This document shows positions 50,676-59,065 of a stretch of 64,000 bases of DNA, one piece after another. Position 1 is the first letter of the stretch. Each line of letters starts with the position of its first letter. The position numbers were made by a program, and so were the translations under genes. The DNA is from a bacterium (GTDB taxonomy: Bacteria; Babelota; Babeliae; Babelales; RVW-14). The stretch spans positions 1,364,001-1,428,000 of the forward strand of contig CP064957.1 of the NCBI GenBank assembly GCA_016699045.1, in the 5' to 3' direction. The notes beneath the pieces are model-generated. The model saw nothing but the letters and a program-made list of their open reading frames with translations, searched no databases and was not told where the DNA came from.

Positions 50676-51803
50676 TTAATTATTAGAAAAAGACGACGAG
50701 GTAGGTGATGCGGGCGGTGCAGGTAATTCGGGTAATTCTGAGAATGAATCTCTGAGCCTTTGACTGAAATTGTCCAATGCTGAAGGCGCTCTTCTTGCTC
50801 TACGCAATTCTCTTAAATAGTCTGCCAGAAGGTGATGGCCATTGTCTCGTGCGATCTGTTCCGCCGTTTTATAGCACAAATTGAATTGCGGGGGAACAGG
50901 AAATAAAAGATCCGCGCCATGTTCTAAAAGAACCTCCACGACGTTGCGTCGGTTTTCTTGAGCGGCGATATGAAGTGGGGTTAGGCCTTCGTTTGTTAGA
51001 GCGCTCATGAGCGCTCCCTGTCTCAACAAATAGTTAGCGCATAGTGCGTGGCCAGCAAGAGCGGCCGCATGCAAAGGTGTATGACCGTCAATGGTAGTTA
51101 TTTGAATATCAGCTCCTGCCATCATAAGTTTGTTTGCGGTGCCAACGCTACCACACAAAGCAGCATAATAAAGTGGCGTTGCGCCATTGCTATCACGAGC
51201 ATTTACCTTCGCACCATTTTTGGTGAAAATGTCTACGCACGCAGTATGATGGCCCATGGCGACAAAATGAAGCGGTGTCTTATCTTCATGAGTGAGCGCG
51301 TTTACAGCAGCATGAGCTGCGATGAGCCGTGCAATGTTTTCAAAATGGCCATCTCGTGCTGCGTGATGCAGTGGCATTAAACTGTTTTCATCTTCTTCAT
51401 TAATAAGAGCGCCGCTTGCAAGAAGCATGTCGATACATGGGCCGTTGTTGCCTTGACCGGCAGCAAAATGTAGCCCGTGAAAATTGGCAGCAATTAAAGC
51501 AATTTGAGGAGCTTCAAAGCCGGCATTGTGAACGATTGTTCTGAGCGCTTCAGGATTGCTGTTTATTGAATCAAGTAAGACTTCGAAGGTATTATCTGGT
51601 TTTTGTTTTTCGATTTTGCTGATGGCTTCATTTTTTTTCTTTTTATCTTCTCGTCGCCATGAAGCTGTAGTATCAACATCTTCGTGTTTATCATCTTTAT
51701 CATCGATAATTTCTTCCATATTAACGTCTGACTCTGCTGCTGGTAGTGCGTACGAGATAAAAGTTCCGGTGATTAATAATGATCCTATAAATTTTTTAAT
51801 CAT
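50676..51803 (-). CDS. secreted ankyrin protein, acidic N-terminal insert, Pro-rich tail
   Basis: This protein has 375 residues. Signal peptide MIKKFIGSLLITGTFISYAL. Residues 25-85 are Asp/Glu/Lys-rich (IDDKDDKHEDVDTT). ANK repeats start near 105, 143 (LMPLHHAARDGH), 176 (KTPLHFVAMGHH), 209 (ATPLYYAALCGS), 242 (GHTPLHAAALAGH), 275 (GLTPLHIAAQENR) and a cap near 315. The C-terminus is Pro/Ser-rich (ELPELPAPPASPTSSSF). GGGAGATGAATT precedes the ATG. Confidence 0.86.
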   Translation of the reverse strand: MIKKFIGSLLITGTFISYALPAAESDVNMEEIIDDKDDKHEDVDTTASWRREDKKKKNEAISKIEKQKPDNTFEVLLDSINSNPEALRTIVHNAGFEAPQIALIAANFHGLHFAAGQGNNGPCIDMLLASGALINEEDENSLMPLHHAARDGHFENIARLIAAHAAVNALTHEDKTPLHFVAMGHHTACVDIFTKNGAKVNARDSNGATPLYYAALCGSVGTANKLMMAGADIQITTIDGHTPLHAAALAGHALCANYLLRQGALMSALTNEGLTPLHIAAQENRRNVVEVLLEHGADLLFPVPPQFNLCYKTAEQIARDNGHHLLADYLRELRRARRAPSALDNFSQRLRDSFSELPELPAPPASPTSSSFSNN

Positions 51804-51814
51804 AATTCATCTCC

Positions 51815-53170
51815 CTATTGGTTTGGGTCCAGATTCATTAGAGCAAGTCTCTTGAGCATTTTGTCATAAAAGTCTGTATTATGAGAGGCCGTCTCATTGT
51901 TCTCTTCACCTGATTCTTCTTTTTTCTCTAAGTATTTTTTTGAGTGTTTTTCTTTTCGTTTCTGTTCTGGTTGCGCAAGACAGTGATCTACGAGGCTTGT
52001 TTTTTTTTGTTCTTGCAAGAAACGCGAAATGTTTTGATAGCCATTTAATTCTGCGGCTCCTGCTGGTGTTTTTCCTTTATATTGTCCGGTTATAATACGT
52101 TGTTCTGTATGTGCTCCGGTTGCTACAAGTTCTTCTACACATTCAAGATGGCCATTGCTGGCTGCCAAATGAAGTGGTGTCAAGCCTCCTTCTTGTATAT
52201 TTGATGTGTTAATGTTGGCGCCTGCATCAATTAAAAGGTGTAAGCAGTCAAGATGGCCATTAACAGCGGCTGCGTGGAGAGGTGTGCGTCCATCGTTGTG
52301 ATTAATGTCAACATCAGCGCCTGCTTTGAGAAGTTCTGCTACGCATTTTGTATGACCACGGCTACTTGCCAATAAAAGTGGCGTTACGTTGTTGCTGTTG
52401 TGCAGGTTGGGGTCAGTACCATTTTTTAAGAGTTTTTCTACGCAGAGATGGTGGCCACGATAAACTTCTTCAAGAAGAGATCTTTCGTTTACAATTCCCT
52501 CCTTCATTAAATGGTCAATATAGGCTTTATACTCAAATTCATGTTTGTCTAAAATGTTGACAATATCATAATGTTCGCGCCGCTTTGCCGCGTCTCGTGG
52601 TGTTTCGTTGGGACGTGCGGTTGTTTTGTGATCAAGATAATAGCGGCAAAAAAAGGTACGAATATGTTGATCTGCATGAGCAGCTAAAAGTTCTTGCACG
52701 CAAGCACGGTGACCATTGGTAGCCGCATAATGAAGCGGGGTTGGACCTCCTTGTTCGGTATTAATACGATTAACAACAGCTCCTGCGCAGATGAGCAGTT
52801 GTAAGCATTTAACATGGCCATAAAAAGCAGCAGCATGCAAAGGGGTTCGTCCTCCATAGTCGGCAGCGTCAACATGAGCGCCTGCTCTAAGAAGTTCGTT
52901 AACGCAATCGCTGCGGCCAAAACAACTTGCTAAAAAGAGAGGAGTTGCTCCTGTGCTGTTGCCCGTATTTGGGTTAATTTCATTTCTGAGCAAATTGCGT
53001 ACGCAGGCAAGATGGCCGTAATATGCTTCGGCTCCCAGCGGTTTTTCGGCAATGGTTGGGTCGCGGAAGTCGTGATGTTGAAGTTCTTCGCATAGTGCTG
53101 CTGGGCTGGCGGTAAATGGGAAGACTAGTATGAGAGTTAGTAAGTATAGTAAGATTGACGCATTGGGCAT
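51815..53170 (-). CDS. largest ankyrin protein of the block, internally duplicated
   Basis: This protein has 451 residues. Signal peptide MPNASILLYLLTLILVFPFT ends near SPA. About 190 residues occur twice: (Y/H)xGHxxCVxxLLxNxxxPN..NxTPLxLAS, then a repeat with ELL(R/K)AGAxVD, GRTPLHAAAxxGHxxCLxLLI and GxTPLHxAAxNGHxxCVxEL. The copies are joined by a linker (KRREHYDIVNILDKHEFEYK). About nine ANK repeats result. The tail (from about 395) is Lys/Glu-rich (KRKEKHSKKYLEKKEESGEE). AAGGATG precedes the ATG, and a promoter like that of dnaX lies 40-60 bp upstream. Confidence 0.87.
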   Translation of the reverse strand: MPNASILLYLLTLILVFPFTASPAALCEELQHHDFRDPTIAEKPLGAEAYYGHLACVRNLLRNEINPNTGNSTGATPLFLASCFGRSDCVNELLRAGAHVDAADYGGRTPLHAAAFYGHVKCLQLLICAGAVVNRINTEQGGPTPLHYAATNGHRACVQELLAAHADQHIRTFFCRYYLDHKTTARPNETPRDAAKRREHYDIVNILDKHEFEYKAYIDHLMKEGIVNERSLLEEVYRGHHLCVEKLLKNGTDPNLHNSNNVTPLLLASSRGHTKCVAELLKAGADVDINHNDGRTPLHAAAVNGHLDCLHLLIDAGANINTSNIQEGGLTPLHLAASNGHLECVEELVATGAHTEQRIITGQYKGKTPAGAAELNGYQNISRFLQEQKKTSLVDHCLAQPEQKRKEKHSKKYLEKKEESGEENNETASHNTDFYDKMLKRLALMNLDPNQ

Positions 53171-53206
53171 AAGACAGCATCCTTTTTATCCACGTGGTAA
53201 TGTCAT

Positions 53207-53234
53207 GAAGTACCGTTATCGAGCTTGATTACAA
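53207..53234 (-). promoter_or_regulatory. promoter candidate of the 51815 gene
   Basis: On the minus strand, TTGTAA (53229-53234), a 16-bp spacer starting TCAAG and ending CGG, and TACTTC (53207-53212) resemble the promoters at 23316 and 58924. The 158-bp gap holds nothing else evident. Confidence 0.4.
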
Positions 53235-53329
53235 AATATGGTAATGAGTTTCTCTCAAATTAAAAGTCTTATGCAATATTTTTGCTTATAATTATGGTGT
53301 GAGCATGATGATGTTCAATTGATTCTATT

Positions 53330-53971
53330 TTATTTTTGTTTACTTTTTTTATCTTTTTTTTCGAACGAGACAGATCTTTGCTCGACAAGGTTATAAAAAG
53401 GTTCATTAATTAATAAATAATTGACTATCTCATATTGGTAATGTTTTTTTGCAATGTCTTTGATTGTTTCGTCCTTCGCCGTGCGGGCGTTGCGATCAGC
53501 GCCGATGGATAACAATGTCGCCAATATGTCGAGCGCACCGACTTGGGCAGCGCAATGCAGCGGTGTAAACCCTCGGCGATCTTGAATATTTACACAAGCT
53601 CCTCGAGCTAAGAGTGTTGAAATACACTCCTTGTGTTTCCAACTTACGGCATGGTGGAGAGGGGTTTTCCCGATGTTGTCTTGTGCGTTAATGTCAGCTT
53701 TGAAGTCTAAAATCCTTGCTAAGCAATGAAGATTCCCGAACATTGCTGCCACGTGCAAAGGCGTTTCGCCGGCACTATTTCTTTCATTGATATCAGCGCC
53801 ATTGATAACGAGAAGTACGATGCTCGGAGCATTGTTCCAGCGTACGACTTGATGTAAAGATTGCGATTTTTTTAAAATCTGAGCAAGTGCTTGTTCAGAT
53901 TTAGCAGCTGGCATAGCACATGAGGTCGTAATGAGTAAAGCCAAAAGTGAGCGTACGATGTTTGTTTTCAT
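53330..53971 (-). CDS. secreted ankyrin protein, five repeats
   Basis: This protein has 213 residues from the ATG at 53971 (MKTNIVRSLLALLITTSCAM); the upstream start at 53989 is less family-like. Repeats start near 38 (SLHQVVRWNN), 67 (GETPLHVAAMFGN), 100 (GKTPLHHAVSWKH), 133 (GFTPLHCAAQVGA) and 166. The C-terminus is strongly basic (FEKKDKKSKQK). Confidence 0.84.
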   Translation of the reverse strand: MKTNIVRSLLALLITTSCAMPAAKSEQALAQILKKSQSLHQVVRWNNAPSIVLLVINGADINERNSAGETPLHVAAMFGNLHCLARILDFKADINAQDNIGKTPLHHAVSWKHKECISTLLARGACVNIQDRRGFTPLHCAAQVGALDILATLLSIGADRNARTAKDETIKDIAKKHYQYEIVNYLLINEPFYNLVEQRSVSFEKKDKKSKQK

Positions 53972-54042
53972 GGTGTTGTTTTTTCGCAAAATTGTTAATG
54001 ATGTTGTAAAACGTGTGTTTTCACGTTATTTGTTTGATCAAT

Positions 54043-54717
54043 TTAAAGACATAAAAATGACCACCAGCTTGACTCCTTGTTTTCTTGCGATTGTTGCTTT
54101 GTCTCATTTTTTTTACGTTCTCGGGACAAGAGAGTTGCTATAGTAGTGAAACCTTGGTCGAGGGCTACTCGATCTGCAGTTTTGTTGCATTTTGTTAACA
54201 AGGTACCGTCAGCATTGTATTCTAAAAGCATGCCTACGCAAGTATGTTGGCCATGATAGGCGGCCTCATGAAGAGGTGTTGCGCCGCTCCAGTCTTGCGC
54301 GTTCACGTTAGCGCCCGCATTGATTAAAATTACGGCGCATCCAAGATTGCCAGCACGAACAGCCAGATGGAGCGCTGTGGTGGACCGATCTTTGAAATCA
54401 GCTGCATCGTCACGTAGCGTTGAGTCGGGATTGGTTGGTATATGGACGTTGGCGCCATAAGAAAGAAGTAGCTCAAGATAAACACTATTGCCATTAAAAG
54501 CAGCGTGATGCAGAGGTGTCCAGCCTTTATGATCAAGAGCGTTGAGTGCTGCGGTATCCTTGTTTGTTACCATAAGCTGCAATAACGATTTATGGTTGTT
54601 CCATGTTGCGGCTTTATGAAAAATGGTTGTTTCTCGCTTGTGTGCAGCCGACTCAAGTCTTGCCGAGAGCGTGAGGACAATTAAAAATAAGCATATAAAA
54701 TTTTTGTTCAGGCACAA
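54043..54717 (-). CDS. secreted ankyrin protein, degenerate start codon
   Basis: This protein has 224 residues if it starts at TTG 54717 (MCLNKNFICLFLIVLTLSAR). The family ATG-AAC-AAA position reads CTG-AAC-AAA here (54711), so the original start appears mutated and expression may be reduced. ANK repeats are near 29 (TTIFHKAATWNN), 64 (GWTPLHHAAFNGN), 113 (STALHLAVRAGN), 146 (GATPLHEAAYHGQ) and a cap. It ends KESSWWSFLCL, with a hydrophobic Cys-containing end but not a CaaX box. Confidence 0.75.
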   Translation of the reverse strand: MCLNKNFICLFLIVLTLSARLESAAHKRETTIFHKAATWNNHKSLLQLMVTNKDTAALNALDHKGWTPLHHAAFNGNSVYLELLLSYGANVHIPTNPDSTLRDDAADFKDRSTTALHLAVRAGNLGCAVILINAGANVNAQDWSGATPLHEAAYHGQHTCVGMLLEYNADGTLLTKCNKTADRVALDQGFTTIATLLSRERKKNETKQQSQENKESSWWSFLCL

Positions 54718-54757
54718 TCTTTTTATGAAATTTGTTTAAATGGTGACTTCAAAAAAA

Positions 54758-55309
54758 CTATTCGAATTGCTTTACAAATCTCAAACATCGAGCGAGTTTA
54801 CCATGGCCGTAATATCGCGCAATGTATTCGATGTTGTTTCCAGTTTTTGTTCGTGCGAAAATATCTGCTTTGCAGGTAGTGAGCAACTCACGGATGCATT
54901 TCGGCGATCCGCAGCACGTGGCGCAGTGCAATGGTGTCCAACCGTGATTGTCCAATGCTTCAACGTTGGCACCGTAGCGCACCAAGAGTGCCATGCATTG
55001 ATGGTGGTTGTTGCTGGCAGCTGAATGCAGTGATGTCATGCCATCTCGATTTCGTGCGTGCACGTTGGCACCATTTTTTAACAGTAATTCAGCGCATTGA
55101 ATATTGCCCCACATGGCTGCCAGGTGCAAAGGCGTATCGCCCATGCAGTCTGCTGCATTAACATCAGCGCCGCTTGTGATAAGGATTTGCAACGTTTGAC
55201 TATCATTAAGTCTTGCTGCTTCATGAAGATCTGTCCAACCTTCAAGTGGCATAGCGCTGGTGGTGAGAGTGAAGACAATTGAAAATAATGGTATAAATTT
55301 TTTGTTCAT
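54758..55309 (-). CDS. secreted ankyrin protein, five repeats
   Basis: This protein has 183 residues. Signal peptide MNKKFIPLFSIVFTLTTSAM. Repeats begin near 24 (GWTDLHEAARLND), 57 (GDTPLHLAAMWGN), 90 (GMTSLHSAASNNH), 123 (GWTPLHCATCCGS) and a cap near 158. It ends right after the last helix. GAAGGCCCAATC precedes the ATG. Confidence 0.86.
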   Translation of the reverse strand: MNKKFIPLFSIVFTLTTSAMPLEGWTDLHEAARLNDSQTLQILITSGADVNAADCMGDTPLHLAAMWGNIQCAELLLKNGANVHARNRDGMTSLHSAASNNHHQCMALLVRYGANVEALDNHGWTPLHCATCCGSPKCIRELLTTCKADIFARTKTGNNIEYIARYYGHGKLARCLRFVKQFE

Positions 55310-55327
55310 GATTGGGCCTTCTCATTT

Positions 55328-55936
55328 TTAATTGATATCGATATTCATCAGTTCTTGCGTCTGTTGCCGTACTTGTTCAATCGTTTCCAAATAATGTATA
55401 GTTTTTATTTTTGCCAATCGTGTAGGTTTAAATATTTCTCTTGCAACATCTATGGGTGTTTTGCCTTTCTTGGTTTTAGCATAAATGTTAGCATTGCCAT
55501 GTTCCACAAGGTATTGTACGCATTCGAGGTGGCCCCAATGAGCGGCATGATGAAGAGGTGTCCAGAGCTTAGCGTCTTGAAGATCGACGGCGACGCCATA
55601 TTGTATAAGAGCTTTGACACAGTCAATGTGACCATTGTGTGCGGCGTAATGGAGCGGTGTGCTCTCGGATTGACCTAAAGCATGAACATACGCTTTATTT
55701 GATAAAAGAATTTGTACGCATTTTGTATAGCCCTTAAATGCAGCATAATGCAGCGGAGTCAAGCCGTTTTCATCCGGTGCGTCGATATTGTATATTTGTT
55801 TGTTGACCAACGTTTGCAATAACTCAGCATTGCCATAAAAAGCTGCGAGGTGCAAAAAATGACCTAGTGCCGCAAGTGTTGCTTGTGTTGCGCATGAAAG
55901 TGTAACTAAAAAAAGAACGATAAGTTTTTTATTCAT
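55328..55936 (-). CDS. secreted ankyrin protein, five repeats
   Basis: This protein has 202 residues from the ATG at 55936 (MNKKLIVLFLVTLSCATQAT). Repeats are near 26 (GHFLHLAAFYGN), 60 (GLTPLHYAAFKGY), 93 (STPLHYAAHNGH), 126 (WTPLHHAAHWGH) and a cap near 160. It is a tandem paralogue of the next upstream gene (shared LSCATQA signal, WTPLHxAAxWGxLECVQYLVE). ATGAATAA overlaps the upstream stop by 8 bp. Confidence 0.86.
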   Translation of the reverse strand: MNKKLIVLFLVTLSCATQATLAALGHFLHLAAFYGNAELLQTLVNKQIYNIDAPDENGLTPLHYAAFKGYTKCVQILLSNKAYVHALGQSESTPLHYAAHNGHIDCVKALIQYGVAVDLQDAKLWTPLHHAAHWGHLECVQYLVEHGNANIYAKTKKGKTPIDVAREIFKPTRLAKIKTIHYLETIEQVRQQTQELMNIDIN

Positions 55937-56510
55937 AGTTTGCATTCCAGTAATTATTGATTTCTGTTAGATTTTCGCGTAATTGTAAATAGTCTGCGAC
56001 GTTTTGATGTCCTTTTGTTGTTGCAATTTCTTTGGGCGTTTGGTCCGTATTTGTTGTTGCAAAAATATTGGCACCTTTTTCTACAAGATATTGTACGCAC
56101 TCGAGCTGACCCCACACAGCCGCTTTGTGAAGCGGAGTCCAGAGATCAATATCTTGGTGGTTGATCGTGGCACCATGTTCTACAAGCAATTTAAGACAGT
56201 CAATGGATTTTTTTCCAGCTGCAAGATGGAGCGGTGTGCATTCGTACCGGTTCAATGCATTTACTTTGGCGCCATGCTGCAACAGAATATCTATGCATTC
56301 AAGATGGCTGAAATAAGCTGCATAATGAAGTGGCGTTAAACCATCTTCATCCGGAGTATTTATATTTTCAAGATCATTATTGATCAATGTTTGTAAAGAT
56401 TGATAATCACCATGTTTTGTTATTTCGTGCCAAGAAATATTTGCTGCATGGCTTGCTTGTGTTGCGCATGAAAGTGTAATTAAGAAAATAAAAATAACTT
56501 TGTTGTTCAT
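55929..56510 (-). CDS. secreted ankyrin protein, five repeats
   Basis: This protein has 193 residues. Signal peptide MNNKVIFIFLITLSCATQAS. Repeats start near 25 (ISWHEITKHGD), 60 (GLTPLHYAAYFSH), 93 (CTPLHLAAGKKS), 126 (WTPLHKAAVWGQ) and a cap (QTPKEIATTKGH). The C-terminus is Asn/Tyr-rich and ends in the TATGAATAA that also holds the start of the downstream paralogue. Confidence 0.86.
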   Translation of the reverse strand: MNNKVIFIFLITLSCATQASHAANISWHEITKHGDYQSLQTLINNDLENINTPDEDGLTPLHYAAYFSHLECIDILLQHGAKVNALNRYECTPLHLAAGKKSIDCLKLLVEHGATINHQDIDLWTPLHKAAVWGQLECVQYLVEKGANIFATTNTDQTPKEIATTKGHQNVADYLQLRENLTEINNYWNANYE

Positions 56511-56548
56511 GATAATTCTTTAGTTTTGTTGTGTATCGTTTCTTTTCA

Positions 56549-57067
56549 TTACGCTGCGGGCGGTATTATTGTACTTGCGCTAGTTCTAGCGCCTCGTTCT
56601 AGCAGTAATTCAATGCATTCTTTATGGCCATGAGTAATAGCAAGAAGAATAGGCGTTTCTTGCTGGTTGGTTTTGGCATCAATGTTTGCATGGTATTTTA
56701 ATAATACTACTATCCCGTCAAGATGGCCAAATTTTGCTGCATAGTGCAACGCTGTCCAGCCAGCTTTGTCGGCAGCATTAACGTTGGCGCCATTATCCAA
56801 AAGAAGCATCATACATTCGATATAATTATTGGCGCCGATATAGTTTGTACCGAGACGTTTGTTCTGTATTTGCCAAGAAGCTTTATGAAGAGGAGTTGTG
56901 CCGTCTTTATCTTGCGCATTAATGGCTGCTTTATCGGTCTTGATTAATTCTCTAAGCAAAGGAGTGTTGCCAGCATAAGTAGCCATGTGCCATCGAACCG
57001 CTGCTGGTGCGGCAGTGGTGGTAAATGTGAGTGAGACTAAAAATAATACTCTAATTTTTTTATGCAT
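56549..57067 (-). CDS. secreted ankyrin protein, four repeats
   Basis: This protein has 172 residues. Signal peptide MHKKIRVLFLVSLTFTTTAA ends near PAA. Repeats are near 24 (VRWHMATYAGN), 59 (GTTPLHKASWQIQ, with an insertion containing LGTNYIGANNY), 105 (GWTALHYAAKFGH) and 138 (ETPILLAITHGH). The C-terminus is short and hydrophobic (SASTIIPPAA). Confidence 0.84.
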   Translation of the reverse strand: MHKKIRVLFLVSLTFTTTAAPAAVRWHMATYAGNTPLLRELIKTDKAAINAQDKDGTTPLHKASWQIQNKRLGTNYIGANNYIECMMLLLDNGANVNAADKAGWTALHYAAKFGHLDGIVVLLKYHANIDAKTNQQETPILLAITHGHKECIELLLERGARTSASTIIPPAA

Positions 57068-57097
57068 CTTTTTTTTCTTTCTTTTCTTTTGCCTGTG

Positions 57098-57389
57098 TTA
57101 GTAACCCATTTTTTCTGCGGTGGCGCCGTTTTTTGTATGTTTATAGATATCGCGCCAGCTTCTATTAAAATTTTACGCAGTCAAGATTGCCGCGCCAGGC
57201 AGCAATCTAAAGCGGGGTCCAGCCGTAGTTGTCTTGTGCATCAACGTTGGCTTTGCTTTCTATCAAAATTCTTACTTGTGCGATATCGCCATCTCGTGCC
57301 GCCTTGTGCAGTGGCGTTTCAGCAGCCGACATGGCGTTGGTTGCGAGAGCGAGCGCGATTAAAAATGATACGAGAGATTTTTTTTTCAT
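57098..57389 (-). pseudogene. decayed ankyrin gene
   Basis: The ATG at 57389 gives MKKKSLVSFLIALALATNAM and one good repeat (ETPLHKAARDGD). The second repeat reads GWTPL, then TAG where the His codon should be. It continues in frame as IAAWRGNLDCVK, and after two further one-base shifts runs as LIEAGA, then IYKHTKNGATAEKMGY to a stop at 57098. The original product would have been about 95 residues. The surviving frame is a 60-residue peptide. Confidence 0.75.
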
Positions 57390-57420
57390 AATAAAACTTT
57401 CTTAACGATTGGCATGATAG

Positions 57421-57996
57421 CTAATTTTGTGTTTGAAGTGGAGGTTCTGTGCAATCTTCGGTTAAAAGATCGGCGATTAATTTTAAAATACGACGATGCG
57501 CAGGATTTTCTGACTCTTTTTCAGACAGTTGGTTATTGGTAATGGCTGGCGAAGTTGAAGTGCTTGCTTTGAGTAGCATTTGTACACATTTATGATTGTT
57601 GTTGAGTAGAGCCAGGTGCAACGGTGTTTGGCCGATGTGATTTTGCGTGTTAACTCTGGCGCCATAACCTAATAAAATACGAACGTTTGAGGGGTTGCCA
57701 TTCGCCGCAGCGTAGTGCAACGGTGTCCAGCCGATATGGTCGATGACATTAACATGAGCGCCACAAAACACTAGAGCTGATAAGCAAGTATAGTGACCGT
57801 ATTTGGCGGCATAATGAAGTGGTGTAGCGCCTGTTCTAATTCGTCCATTAATGTTTCTTGCTTTTGTCTTGAGTAGCATGATCAATGTTCTTATGTCGCC
57901 TTGTCGAGCAGCTTGATGGAGACTTTTTGGTGGTTGTGAGTTTGTGTTGGAGGTAAGCGCGAGTGTACTTAAAAATAACCCTAATGTTTTATTCAT
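57421..57996 (-). CDS. secreted ankyrin protein, four repeats
   Basis: This protein has 191 residues. The signal peptide is short (MNKTLGLFLSTLALTSNTNS). Repeats start near 25 (KSLHQAARQGD), 57 (GATPLHYAAKYGH), 90 (GWTPLHYAAANGN) and 123 (GQTPLHLALLNNN). A helical C-terminal region (RRILKLIADLLTEDC) follows. GAGGAGATAG precedes the ATG. Confidence 0.85.
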   Translation of the reverse strand: MNKTLGLFLSTLALTSNTNSQPPKSLHQAARQGDIRTLIMLLKTKARNINGRIRTGATPLHYAAKYGHYTCLSALVFCGAHVNVIDHIGWTPLHYAAANGNPSNVRILLGYGARVNTQNHIGQTPLHLALLNNNHKCVQMLLKASTSTSPAITNNQLSEKESENPAHRRILKLIADLLTEDCTEPPLQTQN

Positions 57997-58031
57997 AGTT
58001 AACTATCTCCTCGAATAATAAGGGTTGTGTT

Positions 58032-58796
58032 TTATACAGAATTATACTTGTGTTTCGTGCATAAAAAACGTTCAATTTTTTTGAAACCTTTTCTTTGTGC
58101 TATGGCTAGGGCTGTTTCGCCATTTTTAGTTAAGAGTAACGGAGATGCGCCGGATTGTATCAGTAACATTATGCATTCAAGGTGCCCACCGAGAGTAGCG
58201 ACATGCAGTGGCGTCAAATTGTTTTTCGTGGTAGCGTCCAAAGACGCGTTATTTTGGATAAGTATTTCCAGGCATGACAAGTTGCCCTGTACAGCGGCTT
58301 GATGCAGTGGTGTTGCCAAATCAATGTCCATAGAATCAATAGGTGCGCCGTATTGAAGAAGTGTAATGATACTTGCTGTTTGTCCATAGCATGCAGCGAT
58401 ATGTAGTGGTGTTGAACCCGTATTTGACATGGTGGGGTTAAGCGAAGCGCCATGCTGAATGAGTATTTTAAGGCAAGCTATGTGACCATTTTTGGCTGCG
58501 TAGTGGAGTGGTGTTGCGTTATCTTTGTCGCGACAATTAACATGAGCTCCGTAATTAAGAAGCTTAATAAGACATGCGGTTGTTCCAAAGTCTGCAGCGA
58601 GGTGGAGGGCGGTGAATCCAAGCTCATCTTTGCTGTCAACAGACAGATCGTGAGGCAAAATTTCTGGCATCAATTCACTATGGCCGTTCATGGCAAGGTG
58701 GTGTAACGATATTTTTGGTGCGGTAGGCACGAGCAAAGTGTTTGTAGTGAGAGTGATGGTGAGTAGAAAAAATAAGCGTATAATTTTTTTATTCAT
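58032..58796 (-). CDS. secreted ankyrin protein, seven repeats
   Basis: This protein has 254 residues. Signal peptide MNKKIIRLFFLLTITLTTNT. Repeats start near 29 (KISLHHLAMNGH), 60 (GFTALHLAADFGT), 93 (ATPLHYAAKNGH), 127 (STPLHIAACYGQ), 160 (ATPLHQAAVQGN), 193 (LTPLHVATLGGH) and 226 (GETALAIAQRKGF). The C-terminus is basic (KKIERFLCTKHKYN). It has its own dnaX-like promoter about 130 bp upstream, after a terminator, and so begins a transcript. Confidence 0.87.
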   Translation of the reverse strand: MNKKIIRLFFLLTITLTTNTLLVPTAPKISLHHLAMNGHSELMPEILPHDLSVDSKDELGFTALHLAADFGTTACLIKLLNYGAHVNCRDKDNATPLHYAAKNGHIACLKILIQHGASLNPTMSNTGSTPLHIAACYGQTASIITLLQYGAPIDSMDIDLATPLHQAAVQGNLSCLEILIQNNASLDATTKNNLTPLHVATLGGHLECIMLLIQSGASPLLLTKNGETALAIAQRKGFKKIERFLCTKHKYNSV

Positions 58797-58923
58797 TATT
58801 TAATTTCGTTCTGAGAATCGCGATGATAGTTGTTAGAGAGCTTGTACTTTTTTTACGATCTTTTAAATAAGTTGTTGAAGATGGTGAGATGATTTATTTT
58901 TTGTATGAAAAGATGATGGTAGA

Positions 58924-58952
58924 AATGTACACCGATTTGCTCTTGCTTACAA
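58924..58952 (-). promoter_or_regulatory. promoter of the 58032 gene
   Basis: On the minus strand, TTGTAA (58947-58952) and TACATT (58924-58929) are 17 bp apart, with spacer end AAATCGGTG. The resemblance to the dnaX promoter covers both boxes and most of the spacer. It implies a 5' leader of about 120 nt with no other feature seen. Confidence 0.6.
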
Positions 58953-58974
58953 GAAAAGACTGCGTGTAGATAAT

Positions 58975-59008
58975 AAAAAAAGGCGCTTTTTTTGAAAACG
59001 CCTTTTTT
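58975..59008 (-). terminator. Rho-independent terminator after the 59066 gene
   Basis: AAAAAAGGCG pairs with CGCCTTTTTT, with one mismatch higher in the stem. Both strands carry a T-tract. It lies about 60 bp beyond the stop at 59066. Confidence 0.75.
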
Positions 59009-59065
59009 AACATGATTTTAAAAAGTATTAGGGTGCTTTGCACCATTACTCGTATAGCGAGATGT

